Assembly (NCBI RefSeq): GCF_013085465.1
Contig: NZ_CP049838.1
Span: 4,402,001-4,466,000, forward strand
Length of the DNA: 64,000 bases
Source: Streptomyces asoensis
Lineage (GTDB): Bacteria; Actinomycetota; Actinomycetes; Streptomycetales; Streptomycetaceae
Direction of reading: 5' to 3'
The translations under genes were made by a program, and so were the position numbers. This document shows, piece after piece, positions 51,229 through 60,013 of the stretch. The notes beneath the pieces are model-generated. The model saw only the letters and a list, made by a program, of their open reading frames with translations. It made no database searches and was not told where the DNA came from. Positions within the stretch are counted from its first letter, which is position 1. Every line of letters begins with the position of its first letter.

Positions 51229-51314
51229 CCGTGAATTCCCGGAACGCGCGACCGAAAGGGGCGGCTACCAGCGCAGATGTACGACGCTGTGCGCTCTTTC
51301 GAGCGAGAGTATAG
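51225..51314 (+). CDS. Coupled 29-residue frame ending FRARV, possible precursor-like peptide
   Basis: The ATG overlaps the fxsB stop (ATGA). The peptide begins MTVNSRNARPKG and ends RRCALFRARV. FxsA precursors end in F-x-S-x-x; here Phe is at the fifth position from the end, but Ala replaces Ser. It is shorter than usual precursors and has no independent ribosome site. Either a divergent or decayed substrate, or chance. Confidence 0.3.
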   Translation: MTVNSRNARPKGAATSADVRRCALFRARV

Positions 51315-51486
51315 GCGATGTCGTGTTTTCGAGGGCGCCCGGAGGGCAAAACCCCATAGCATAGAGGCCAATTGGTGTGGGGGCGACGCACAACTGAAAC
51401 CTACCTGCGCACTCCACGTCGATGTGGCTCCATAGGCAAAGACCACATCATGGTTGCAGCAGGAGGAAGGCCCTTGGGGGGATGCG

Positions 51487-52803
51487 ATGGGGCCGTTGTT
51501 CTTTACCAGCTACGCCGGCTCGACCGGTGACAGGGGGCCGGTCCAAAGGTTCCACATCGATGTCCAGAACGAGATCTACAGCGTGCTGGGCCGCACCCCC
51601 TCCGCCGAGGGCCGGCTGAAGCACCCCGAACCCGCCTCGGGACCCGGTCCCGCGGTTCTGGACTGCCGCGCCCTCCTGGTCCTCTACTCGGCGGAGTATG
51701 TGGACGACGCGCAGTGCGCCAAGGAGTGGTCCGTCTTCGCCGAGCGCATGGACCGCCGTACACGACGCACCGGGGAACGGCCCGACTCGCTGGTCGGCAT
51801 CGTGTGGCGCACCGACGCGCTGGTGCTTCCCCGTCCCGTCACCGCCGTACGGCACATCGTCGACGAGGAGTATCAGGGGCCCGGCCTGCTGGGCCTCCAA
51901 CAGGATCCGCGCGGCCGCGACCGCTACCAGGGGATCGTGCGCCGTGTCGCCGCGCGCCTGATGCGCGCCGCCGAGTTACCGCCGCCGGTGATGTCCGAGC
52001 CGGAGAGCCGTACGGTCGCCCCACGGTTCGGGCCGAGTCACGCGGTGCCGTGCAGACGGCGTGATGTCGTGGAGCCGGCCACCGAACCGCCCAAAGCCCC
52101 GGCGGCGGCTTCGGGCCGCGACGCCCGGCACATGATGCTCCTCCTGGTGGCCGGCACCGCCGACCGGATGCGGCACCTGCGCGGCCAGGTCGCCTGCTAC
52201 GGGGGGTCCGCCGAGGAGTGGCGCCCCTTTCACCCGTACAGCGAGGAGACCGTGACATCCACCGTCGGTTGGGCGGCGCGGGCTTGCGGGGTCGACCGGC
52301 TGGCCGTCGTCGCTCCAGGCCCGGACGACCCGTTGCCCTACGACATCGACGAGTCGGCGACGGTCCTCGTCGTGGTCGACCCCTGGCTGACGGGCGATCC
52401 GGCGTTCCGCGCACTGTGGGAACGGATCGCGTGGTCACGGGCGCGCGTCGCCGCCGTGGTCGTCGTACTCGCCCGTACGGACGAGGAGAGCACGGCCGAG
52501 GCGACCCGGCTGCGCGAGGCGGTCTCCCGGACGCCGACGCGGATGCTCGACGCGGCACATCACGAGGCGGGCAGCCGGGAAGCGCTCGCGCACATCGTGG
52601 TGGCCGTCATGGCCGACTCCGTCGCACGTCCCGATGACGACATGGGAGGCGCACGGGCCAGAACAGGCGAGCTGACCATCGAGAGTCCGGCGGAGCGGCG
52701 CGTCCGCAGACAGCGGGAACGCGTCGGCTGGCTCAGGCGCGGGGCGAACCCGTGGCCTCCGGTAATGAGCAGAACGCCCGGCGAGTCGCTGGGCCCGGGC
52801 TGA
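51487..52803 (+). CDS. fxsC: TIR-like protein FxsC
   Basis: 438 residues from ATG 51487 (G-rich ribosome site; an upstream TTG is less likely). The N-terminal FxsC/TIR-like domain begins GPLFFTSYAGSTGD, with QRFHIDVQNEIYSVLG and LLVLYSAEYVDDAQCAKEWSVFAERM. A Pro/Arg linker at about 165-205 leads to the C-terminal FxsC domain (HMMLLLVAGTADRMRHLRG, ATVLVVVDPWLTGDPAFRALWERI). A TTA codon is at 51976. Part of the fxs-type RiPP locus; the role of FxsC is not settled. Sits 17 bp before fxsT. Confidence 0.85.
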   Translation: MGPLFFTSYAGSTGDRGPVQRFHIDVQNEIYSVLGRTPSAEGRLKHPEPASGPGPAVLDCRALLVLYSAEYVDDAQCAKEWSVFAERMDRRTRRTGERPDSLVGIVWRTDALVLPRPVTAVRHIVDEEYQGPGLLGLQQDPRGRDRYQGIVRRVAARLMRAAELPPPVMSEPESRTVAPRFGPSHAVPCRRRDVVEPATEPPKAPAAASGRDARHMMLLLVAGTADRMRHLRGQVACYGGSAEEWRPFHPYSEETVTSTVGWAARACGVDRLAVVAPGPDDPLPYDIDESATVLVVVDPWLTGDPAFRALWERIAWSRARVAAVVVVLARTDEESTAEATRLREAVSRTPTRMLDAAHHEAGSREALAHIVVAVMADSVARPDDDMGGARARTGELTIESPAERRVRRQRERVGWLRRGANPWPPVMSRTPGESLGPG

Positions 52804-52819
52804 ACGCATGAGGCGGGGG

Positions 52820-55800
52820 ATGAACACCACAGGTTCAGCAAGGGCGGCGGATTCATCGGGTTCGGCGAAGATCATTTCCTTCTACTCGTTCAAGGGCGGA
52901 GCCGGCCGCACCATGGCCCTGGCCAACGCCGCCTGGATCATCGCCAGTCAGGGCAAGTCGGTGCTGGTCATCGACTGGGATCTGGAGGCGCCCGACCTCC
53001 ACCTCTACTACGGCGCGTTCCTCCCGGTCTCCGACTTCAGCTACTCCGACGGTGTGCTGGACATGTTCTCCGCCTTCGCCGACGCAGCCGCCGTCGTGCA
53101 CGACGACGACCTGCGGGCCCTGCACCCGCAGCACACCGACTTCGAGCGCTACCAGGTCGACCTCGACCGCAAGTTCCCGAACGGCGGCCGGCTGCACTAC
53201 ATGGGCCCTGGGCGGATGGACGACGAGTACGCCAACCGCCTGGCCGCCTTCAACTGGACCGGGTTCCACACCAGCGACGACGGTCAGGACTTCCTGGAAG
53301 CGCTGCGGGAGCGGCTGCACGACAGCGACTACGACTACATCCTGATCGACAGCCGTACCGGCTTCTCCGACGGCGCCCGGATCTGCACGCTGGCCCTCCC
53401 CGACAAAGTCGTCATCGCGCTCACCATGAACCCGCAGGCCATCCAGGGCGCGCGCAAGATCGCCGAGCTCATCCGCCAGTACCGTCCGACCACCGAGCTG
53501 GACTTCGTACAGATGCGGGTCGACCAGAACGAACGGGACCGGCTGGACCAGCGCTTCGTCGAAGCACGTCAGGCCCTCGACCCGTATCTGGGCATCACCG
53601 ACGAGAACGCGCTCGCCACCTACTGGGGGCAGATGAGGGTGCCGTACGTGCCCTACTACACGTACGGCGAGGAACTCGCGGTGATGCGGGAGGACCCCCG
53701 CGTCAGCGGCAGCATCGTCGCGGCGTACGTGCAGCTCGCCGACCGGATCACCGGCGGTGACATACGGGACGTCCAACCGCCGACGGCCGCCGAGTACCAC
53801 GCCTATCGCCGGCTCCTCTCGCAACGCGAACGGCTCCAGGCCGAGCAGGAGAGCGTGCCCTGCACGGTCACCCTGCTGCACGCGCCCAATGACCAGCTGT
53901 GGGCCGACTGGATCGGCGAGCTGTTGCGGCCCACCCGGATCCAGATCGTCCCGCCCGGCGACAAACCCGCCGACGCCCTGCCCGACACCACCTACGTCCT
54001 CGCCCTGCTCTCCCCGCACCTCGCGGGGACGCGGGCCGGTGAGACCGTCGCGCGTCTGACGACCAGCGCACCCGTCGGCAGCGGGCCCGGCGACCAGCGG
54101 GTCATCGGCGTGCGGGTGGGCACCGCACGGTTCGCGCCGCACTTCGAGTTCGGCCGGCAGAACACCATCACGCTGGACGGCCAGAGCGAGGACATGGCCC
54201 GACAGGAACTGCTCGGCCACTTCGGGCTGCACGTCGACGCCGAGCCGGAGCCCGCCTGGACCGCTCTGCGCTTCCCCGGACTCCGGCCGACGGTCTGGAA
54301 CCTGTCGATGCGCAACGCCGGGTTCGTCGGGCGGGTCGACCAACTCGACGCTCTTCAGCAGGGGTTCGACTGCTCCGGCGTGGGCTACTCCCCGCCCCAG
54401 GTGCTGTGCGGCCTGACCGGGGTGGGCAAGCGGCAGATCGCGCTCGAGTACGCCCACCGGTTCGCCTCGCAGTACGACCTGGTGTGGTGGGTGTCGGCCG
54501 CGACCGCCGAGAGCATCCAGGACTCCTTCACCAAGCTGGCCAGGGCGGTCAACGACAGGAGCGACGGCCGGCGCAGCGGCGAGGACCGGCAACCGCTGCT
54601 GGACGACCTGCGTCAGGGACGGCATCCGGAGCTGCGCAGGTGGCTGCTCGTCTTCGACGGCGCGGTGAACCAGCAGGAGATCGAGGAGTACATCCCGACC
54701 GGTGGCACCGGCCATGTCCTGATCACCTCGAACAGCATGGAGTGGGCGTCCGAGTACGCGAAACACGCCGTCGCCCCCTTCACTCCGCAGGAGAGCCTCG
54801 CCCTGCTCAGCCACAGGCTGCCCGGCCCTGCCGACGAGGAACTGCTGCGGCTCGCCGAACGACTGGGGCACCTGCCGATCGCGGAGGAGGCGGCCGCGGC
54901 GGTGTTGCGGGCCTGTCCCCAGGACATCGACCCCTACATCGAAGTGCTCGACAGCGGTCAGATGGCCTCCCAGGAGGCGGTCCTGCCCGAGTACCGGGAC
55001 TTCACCCAGGTCTGCCGACTGGCCTACGACGACCTGCGGGACCAGTCCCCGGCCGCCGCCCGGCTGCTGGACCTGTGCGCTTTCCTGTCACCGGACGGCG
55101 TGGGTATGAACGTCGTGCAGTCGGACGGGATGGTGGAGCTGCTGAAGCCCTTCGATCCCGAGCTCGGCGACTCCGTCTTCACCCTGTACCGCCACCTCCA
55201 CCTCCTCGGCAAGCAGGCGCTCGCCGTCCAGGACCTCCCCTCCCAGACGCTCAGGATCCAGCGCGTGGTGCAGGATCTGGTACGGAGCTGGATGTCCGAG
55301 GAGGAACGGGACTCCACCCGCGCCGCGGCTTTGGGGATCCTCGCCTCGATGGTGCCGAACGACCTGGAACGCCACAGGCCGAAGCACCACGACACCTTCA
55401 TGGAGCTCGACAAGCACGTCATCGTCTCAGGGGCCGTGGACAGCGCCGATCCGGAGGTCCACCGCTGGCTGGTCAGCCAGGTGTACCACCGCTGGATGTC
55501 CAATGACTGGAAGGGCGCCCGCGAGCTCGGTGAACGCGTCCTGGAGCGCTGGAGGCAGACCCCGGGCCCGGACGACCTCATGACGCTGCGCATGGAGTCT
55601 CAGCTCGGCGCGGCCTGTCGGCTCCTCGGCGACTACCGCACGGCGCTCGCCCTCACCACCCACGCCGCGACCACCCTGCGCAGGAACGGGAGCAACCAGG
55701 CCGACATCCTGCTGGCCCGCCGCGGCTACGCTGCTGATCTGCGCGCCGCGGGCAGGTTCGGGGAGGCGTTCGACGAGGACCGGGGGACCTTCTCGGGACT

Positions 55801-56782
55801 TCAGGAGGCCATCGGCGAGAACGCCAACGGAACACTGGCCGCCTCCCACAACCTCGCCCTGTCGAAGTTCTACGTCGAGTCGGTCCCGGCCGCCATCCTC
55901 CAGGAGCAACAGGCGCACGAGCGGCGCGAACAGGGCGCGCCCGACAAGGACCCCGACCCCAAGCGGTGGGTGTCGTACGCGCACCTCGGCACCTACTACC
56001 GGGAGATCGGCGACCTGGACACCTCGGTGCGGTATCTGACCGAGGCCCGCAACCACCTGAACAAGCTGCTGAACTCCGGCTCCCACCACACGCTGGGCGC
56101 GGTCGCCAGTCTGGGCATGACCATGGTGCGCCAGGGCGACGCGCTGCACGGCCTGCCGCTGCTCAAGGACGCGTACGTCGCCTACCGCGACCGGTGGGGC
56201 GAGGAGCATCCCCGCACGATGTCCTGTCGCGTGTCCATCGCCATCGGTCTGCACGCCCAGGCCCGGACCGCCGACGCTGTGGCCTACACGCGGGATGTGC
56301 TCGGCCACTACGTCGACGTGTTCGGCGACGACCACCCCTTCACCGGCATCTGCCGCAGCAACCTCGCGATGTACCTGCTGGGCTGCGGGGAGGCGGAGGA
56401 GGCGGAGGAGCACGCGGGCAAGGCGGTGCTCCAGCTGAAGGACGCTTTCGACCGCAAGCACCGCTACACGCTGGTCGCCCGGATGAACCAGAACAACTGC
56501 GTGGCCGCGCTCGGCCTCGTGCCCGTCGGGGAGCTCGCCCGCGAGGACCAGGACATCCACGACGGCTGCAAGAAGCCGTCCGCGTGGGGGGAGAGCCACC
56601 CGGTCACGCTGACCGCCATGGCGAACCTGCTCGCCTCCCGTCCCCCGGCGGACGGCGAACTCGCGGCAAGCCTCGAGCGCAAGGTCACCGAATACTTCCC
56701 GAAGGACCACGGGCTCGCCAGGGCGCTGCTTGCCGAGCCGTATCAGAGGATCGGTGCCGATCTGGAGGTGCAGGGTGTCTGA
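52820..56782 (+). CDS. fxsT: FxsT-type multidomain NTPase with TPR repeats
   Basis: 1320 residues from ATG 52820. Residues 15-290: ParA/MipZ-like ATPase with variant P-loop FKGGAGRTMALANAAW (Arg30 where Lys is usual) and VLVIDWDLEAPDLH. About 345-470: TIR-like segment (TVTLLHAPNDQLWADWIGEL). About 495-800: NB-ARC/STAND NTPase with GLTGVGKRQ (Lys537), RWLLVFDGA and LPIAEEAAAAV. From about 900 to 1300: TPR-like helical repeats (RWVSYAHLGTYYREIGDLD, HPRTMSCRVSIAIGLHAQ, HPFTGICRSNLAMYLLG). The architecture equals the FxSxx-COOH system TPR protein. Confidence 0.85.
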   Translation: MNTTGSARAADSSGSAKIISFYSFKGGAGRTMALANAAWIIASQGKSVLVIDWDLEAPDLHLYYGAFLPVSDFSYSDGVLDMFSAFADAAAVVHDDDLRALHPQHTDFERYQVDLDRKFPNGGRLHYMGPGRMDDEYANRLAAFNWTGFHTSDDGQDFLEALRERLHDSDYDYILIDSRTGFSDGARICTLALPDKVVIALTMNPQAIQGARKIAELIRQYRPTTELDFVQMRVDQNERDRLDQRFVEARQALDPYLGITDENALATYWGQMRVPYVPYYTYGEELAVMREDPRVSGSIVAAYVQLADRITGGDIRDVQPPTAAEYHAYRRLLSQRERLQAEQESVPCTVTLLHAPNDQLWADWIGELLRPTRIQIVPPGDKPADALPDTTYVLALLSPHLAGTRAGETVARLTTSAPVGSGPGDQRVIGVRVGTARFAPHFEFGRQNTITLDGQSEDMARQELLGHFGLHVDAEPEPAWTALRFPGLRPTVWNLSMRNAGFVGRVDQLDALQQGFDCSGVGYSPPQVLCGLTGVGKRQIALEYAHRFASQYDLVWWVSAATAESIQDSFTKLARAVNDRSDGRRSGEDRQPLLDDLRQGRHPELRRWLLVFDGAVNQQEIEEYIPTGGTGHVLITSNSMEWASEYAKHAVAPFTPQESLALLSHRLPGPADEELLRLAERLGHLPIAEEAAAAVLRACPQDIDPYIEVLDSGQMASQEAVLPEYRDFTQVCRLAYDDLRDQSPAAARLLDLCAFLSPDGVGMNVVQSDGMVELLKPFDPELGDSVFTLYRHLHLLGKQALAVQDLPSQTLRIQRVVQDLVRSWMSEEERDSTRAAALGILASMVPNDLERHRPKHHDTFMELDKHVIVSGAVDSADPEVHRWLVSQVYHRWMSNDWKGARELGERVLERWRQTPGPDDLMTLRMESQLGAACRLLGDYRTALALTTHAATTLRRNGSNQADILLARRGYAADLRAAGRFGEAFDEDRGTFSGLQEAIGENANGTLAASHNLALSKFYVESVPAAILQEQQAHERREQGAPDKDPDPKRWVSYAHLGTYYREIGDLDTSVRYLTEARNHLNKLLNSGSHHTLGAVASLGMTMVRQGDALHGLPLLKDAYVAYRDRWGEEHPRTMSCRVSIAIGLHAQARTADAVAYTRDVLGHYVDVFGDDHPFTGICRSNLAMYLLGCGEAEEAEEHAGKAVLQLKDAFDRKHRYTLVARMNQNNCVAALGLVPVGELAREDQDIHDGCKKPSAWGESHPVTLTAMANLLASRPPADGELAASLERKVTEYFPKDHGLARALLAEPYQRIGADLEVQGV

Positions 56783-57773
56783 CCCTTCCACGGCACCGGC
56801 GTACGCCCCGGCACACGGACTGGACGGAGTGGATCGGCAGATGGGCGAACTCGAATTACAGCTCCGGCAGTTACTGCATTCGTGCGGCCTGGCACATCTC
56901 GCGTTCTACGATCGGGACCGGGCGAGAATGTTCGCCGCCGACACCCCGAAACCGTCGGAGGAATTCCCGACCGAACTGGCATCACGCCGTCTGGAACGCG
57001 CCGGACGGCAACTCTTCTACATCCTCGAGGAATCGGCGCCGGATTTCGCGGAACTGCGCACCGGCGCACCCATACGCACGGTGGTGCGTATTCCGAGCGG
57101 AGCGCTTCTCTACCATTCCGTCGAGGCGGGATTCCATCTCTGCTGCGCCACGCCTCAAGACCAGGTCACCGAGCTGATCGCACGCATGACCGAAGGCATC
57201 GACGACCTCAGGCCGGCCGTCCGTTACAGCCTGCTCCCGCGCCGCTCGTATCTGAGCAGGTACGCCGCCGCGGCTGCCGCTTCGGTGCAGCCGCCCACCG
57301 TCGAGCATGGCTCCGAGGACGACGACATCACCGAGGGCAGCCCTTACACGATGAACTCCGCCACCGACGCGACCGCCGAACTCTCCGGCCTGATGCGCGC
57401 GGCCCTCGGCGTCGACGGCCTGCACTATGTGGCCTACTACGCCGCCGGCGTACCCACCTGCACGGTCGACATCTTCCGCCACCCCGCCCTGCGCACCCAC
57501 TTCGGCGCCTTCACCACGCCGCAGCAGCGCCGGGACAAGTACAGCCTGCTGGGCCAGCTCCTGCCGGGCGTCACCCGCCGTATGAACACCTCGCTGCACG
57601 CCCTCCTGGAAGGACAGATCCACCAGATCGTCCTGAACATGGAACAGGGGGCCGTCTACTTCCAGCACCTCCAGGAACGCCACTATCTGCTCGGCATCTC
57701 CCTGGACCACTCCCGACCGGCGGAGGCGGACCGGCACATCGAGCGCCTGGGGAGCGAGTTGACGAGCGACTGA
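56775..57773 (+). CDS. Uncharacterised protein coupled to fxsT, two TTA codons
   Basis: 332 residues from the GTG overlapping the fxsT stop by 8 bp, with GGAGG upstream. Two halves look related: helix then beta-hairpin patterns LELQLRQLLHSCGLAHLAFYD (residues 28-48) and LSGLMRAALGVDGLHYVAYYA (about 205-225), each followed by strands (VVRIPSGALLYHSVEAGFHLCC; LNMEQGAVYFQHLQERHYLLGI). This suggests a duplicated Roadblock/GAF-like regulatory fold, but I do not recognise a family. TTA codons lie at 56856 and 56871. Last gene before a terminator. Confidence 0.75.
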   Translation: MSDPSTAPAYAPAHGLDGVDRQMGELELQLRQLLHSCGLAHLAFYDRDRARMFAADTPKPSEEFPTELASRRLERAGRQLFYILEESAPDFAELRTGAPIRTVVRIPSGALLYHSVEAGFHLCCATPQDQVTELIARMTEGIDDLRPAVRYSLLPRRSYLSRYAAAAAASVQPPTVEHGSEDDDITEGSPYTMNSATDATAELSGLMRAALGVDGLHYVAYYAAGVPTCTVDIFRHPALRTHFGAFTTPQQRRDKYSLLGQLLPGVTRRMNTSLHALLEGQIHQIVLNMEQGAVYFQHLQERHYLLGISLDHSRPAEADRHIERLGSELTSD

Positions 57774-57779
57774 CGTCTC

Positions 57780-57804
57780 GGGCGGGGGCAGAGAGAGCCC
57801 GCCC
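57780..57804 (+). terminator. Hairpin terminator of fxs-type operon
   Basis: GGGCGGG (57780-57786) pairs with CCCGCCC (57798-57804) across an 11-nt loop, 7 bp after the last gene. Confidence 0.65.
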
Positions 57805-58366
57805 CGGGAAACACGGCGGGTGCCCCGCACCGCGTGCGCACGCGTACGCTCGGACAACTCGTGGGGGCCAGGGGGAGGCGGTCGCCGATCCGGCGATCTC
57901 GGCCGCGGCCGGCTCCGTGCTCGTGCCAGGTCCTCGCGGCCGGTCTTCCTGGGATGCGCTTCAGGTTCCCGCGCAGGCTTGGCTCGGACCCGCGCCGAAA
58001 GGACCCGGTCCGCGGCTGACCGCGGCCAGGCTGTGCGCCGTCCCCGGCACTCTCGAACCTGGCGACCCCTTCACGTCCGCTGCCGCCGAGCAGCGGACGG
58101 ACCCGGCTGCCTCACCTTCCACCGCCTGGGAATCCCGAAGCGGCAGCCGTCCGGGCCGGCGGCGAACGGTCTCTCGCAGTGATCGCCGGACTCCGGCCGA
58201 CAGCCAGACACCCCCCCCCCAGCCCCCCGGCCGAGCCTCCAGACACCAGCGCCCGCCTGAGCCCCGATCCGGTACGCTGTGGATCGAGCGTTCCTGGCGG
58301 GCGCTGCGGCGTGTCATGCGGTATACCGCGCATCTCGTCACCGCAGCGACATGATCAGGTCGCTGG
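57805..58366. other. 560-bp stretch without a convincing gene
   Basis: No frame has a domain and a ribosome site. It includes an 11-C homopolymer at about 58209-58219. It leads into tRNA-Arg. Confidence 0.5.
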
Positions 58367-58439
58367 GCCTTCGTAGCTCAGGGGATAGAGCACCGCTCTC
58401 CTAAAGCGGGTGTCGCAGGTTCGAATCCTGCCGGGGGCA
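58367..58439 (+). tRNA. tRNA-Arg (anticodon CCT)
   Basis: 73-nt cloverleaf. Acceptor GCCTTCG pairs with CGGGGGC (two G-T wobbles), discriminator A, and an encoded CCA at 58440-58442. The anticodon arm is CCGCT-CTCCTAA-AGCGG with anticodon CCT (codon AGG); the T arm is GCAGG-TTCGAAT-CCTGC. Intact and followed by a palindromic terminator and an integrase fragment, so its 3' end has served as an attachment site. Confidence 0.95.
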
Positions 58440-58444
58440 CCAGT

Positions 58445-58490
58445 TCAGAAGGGGTCCACCTCCGAAATTTCGGAGGTGGACCCCTTCTGA
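58445..58490. terminator. 46-bp perfect palindrome, terminator of tRNA-Arg
   Basis: Two 23-bp arms meet with no spacer (left arm begins TCAGAAGGGGTCCACCTCCG). It starts 3 bp after the encoded CCA and also faces the minus-strand integrase fragment. Confidence 0.85.
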
Positions 58491-58563
58491 CATCCAAATC
58501 TGAGGACACCACGGCGACGCTGGACCTGGTGGCGGACGTAGAGGACGACGTAGAGGACACGGT

Positions 58564-58740
58564 GTCCAGGTCGAGGTCTGACCAGCGAAGGCCGACGATC
58601 TCACCTCGCCGCAGCCCCATGGCGATGGAGAGCACGAAGGCCGCGTGGAGCGGGTCCTTGCGGGAGACGGCGAGGGAATCGAGCGCCCGCGCTGCCCCGA
58701 ATGCAGCCAACCCCTGGAGTCCGGCGGCCTGTTGTTCTCG
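58564..58740 (-). pseudogene. Tyrosine integrase fragment beside tRNA-Arg
   Basis: A minus-strand frame encodes ALDSLAVSRKDPLHAAFVLS then IAMGLRRGEIVGLRWSDLDLD, the box around the first catalytic Arg of phage-type integrases. The second catalytic box and the Tyr are absent downstream, and the sequence before it does not form an integrase N-terminus. It is a truncated remnant of an element once integrated at tRNA-Arg(CCT). Confidence 0.72.
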
Positions 58741-58981
58741 AGGCGGGAGGACGACAGTCGGCGGACCTGCCGGGCGCTCCGGAGGTGTGCTGAACGGCAT
58801 CTGGTGGACCTGGGCAGACCGGCCAGGCCAACCGTTGGAGGGCTGCCCGGTCCCGAGCCTGTTCCGATGACATCCAGCGCTGACATCGACGAGGGCGGAC
58901 CAAGGCGGCTATCGCGGTCTGCGTCGCAAGGTGGTGCCGTACGTGGGTGAAGGGCCCCGGACCGATCATGGTCTGGGGCCC

Positions 58982-59887
58982 TCAAGAGGGGCTGAACAGG
59001 GCCTGGAGGGTTCGGGTGGCTGTTTCGCGCAGCCAGGCGTGGGCGGGGTCGTTGTCGTGGCGCTGGTGCCAGAGCAGGTAGAGGGGTACTTCGGGCAGGT
59101 CGAGCGGCAGCGGCAGTGTGGTCAGGCCGAGTTGGTGGCGGGCGGAGCGGGTGGCCGCGTCGGGGAGGGTGACCACGAGCTCGGTTTCGCGGGCGAGTTG
59201 CAGTGCGGTGGCGGTGGTGGGGGCGGAGGCGATGACGCGGCGCTCGTGGCCGAGTGCGGTCAGGGCGTCGTCGATCCGGTCGTGGAGGCGTCCGCGCCGG
59301 GAGACGGTGAGGTGATCGGCCGCCGCGTACCTCTCGGCGGTCACGGGCTGTTCGGTGAGGGAGTGGCCCGGGCGGACCGCGAGGACGAGCCGGTCGCGGC
59401 CGATGAGGCGGTGGCGGATGTCGGGCAGGGACGGCGGGCCGGCACTGGAGGCGAGGTCGACCTCGCCGCGGCGCAGCTCGGGGGTGTCGTCGCCGGGCTC
59501 GGCGGTCAGCCGCAGCTGCACCCCGGGGGCCTGGCGGTGCACCGCGGCGATCAGGGCGGTCCCGCAGGTGGTGGCGAGGGCGTCGTGCCAGCGGACGGTG
59601 AACACCCGCTCCAGAGTCGCCAGGTCGAGTTCCGTCTGAGCGGACAGCAGGTGGTGGGCCTGCTGTACCAGGGCGTGGACCTGGGTGCGCATGGCCAGGG
59701 CGCGGGTGGTGGGAGTCATGTGGCGTCCGGTGCGGACCAGGATCTGGTCACCGGTTGCTTTGCGGATACGGCTCAGAGAGCGGCTCATCGCCGGGGAGGT
59801 GACGTGGAGGCGGGCCGCGGCCCCCTGGACGCTTCCTTCCTCCAGGAGCGCGTCCAGGGCTGTGAGCAGGTTCAGATCCAGTTGCAT
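58982..59887 (-). CDS. LysR family transcriptional regulator
   Basis: 301 residues from ATG; normal LysR length. N-terminal helix-turn-helix: MQLDLNLLTALDALLEEGSV, QGAAARLHVTSPAMSRSLSRIRKATGDQILVRTGRHM in outline; the effector-binding domain follows. The DNA-binding helix uses SPAMSRSLSR, typical of the NodD/NahR-like group. Divergent from the phosphatase-family gene and probably its activator. Confidence 0.92.
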   Translation of the reverse strand: MQLDLNLLTALDALLEEGSVQGAAARLHVTSPAMSRSLSRIRKATGDQILVRTGRHMTPTTRALAMRTQVHALVQQAHHLLSAQTELDLATLERVFTVRWHDALATTCGTALIAAVHRQAPGVQLRLTAEPGDDTPELRRGEVDLASSAGPPSLPDIRHRLIGRDRLVLAVRPGHSLTEQPVTAERYAAADHLTVSRRGRLHDRIDDALTALGHERRVIASAPTTATALQLARETELVVTLPDAATRSARHQLGLTTLPLPLDLPEVPLYLLWHQRHDNDPAHAWLRETATRTLQALFSPS

Positions 59888-59901
59888 GGCAGTAACTGTA
59901 T

Positions 59902-59920
59902 AAGTGAAAACCATGCACTT
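59902..59920. promoter_or_regulatory. AAGTG-N9-CACTT, likely LysR box
   Basis: Inverted arms with a 9-bp spacer, with ACTGT/ACAGT flanking pairs at 59895 and 59928, all in the AT-richer region between the divergent genes. Spacing fits a T-N11-A type LysR site. Confidence 0.55.
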
Positions 59921-60013
59921 GTTGTTAACAGTCGCGGCTTCTACCTTCGAGATGCGGGGCGGAGAACAGCTTCCGGAAACACCCCCGCTTCTACCGAATC
60001 CAGGGAGTGCGCC

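Noticed and set aside
51222..51446. Minus-strand frame containing F-R-S-R-V
   Set aside because: The motif is internal, followed by seven more residues, and the strand is opposite to the operon.
58209..58219. Run of 11 C
   Set aside because: Probably a homopolymer tract or sequencing artefact in non-coding DNA; no function inferred.
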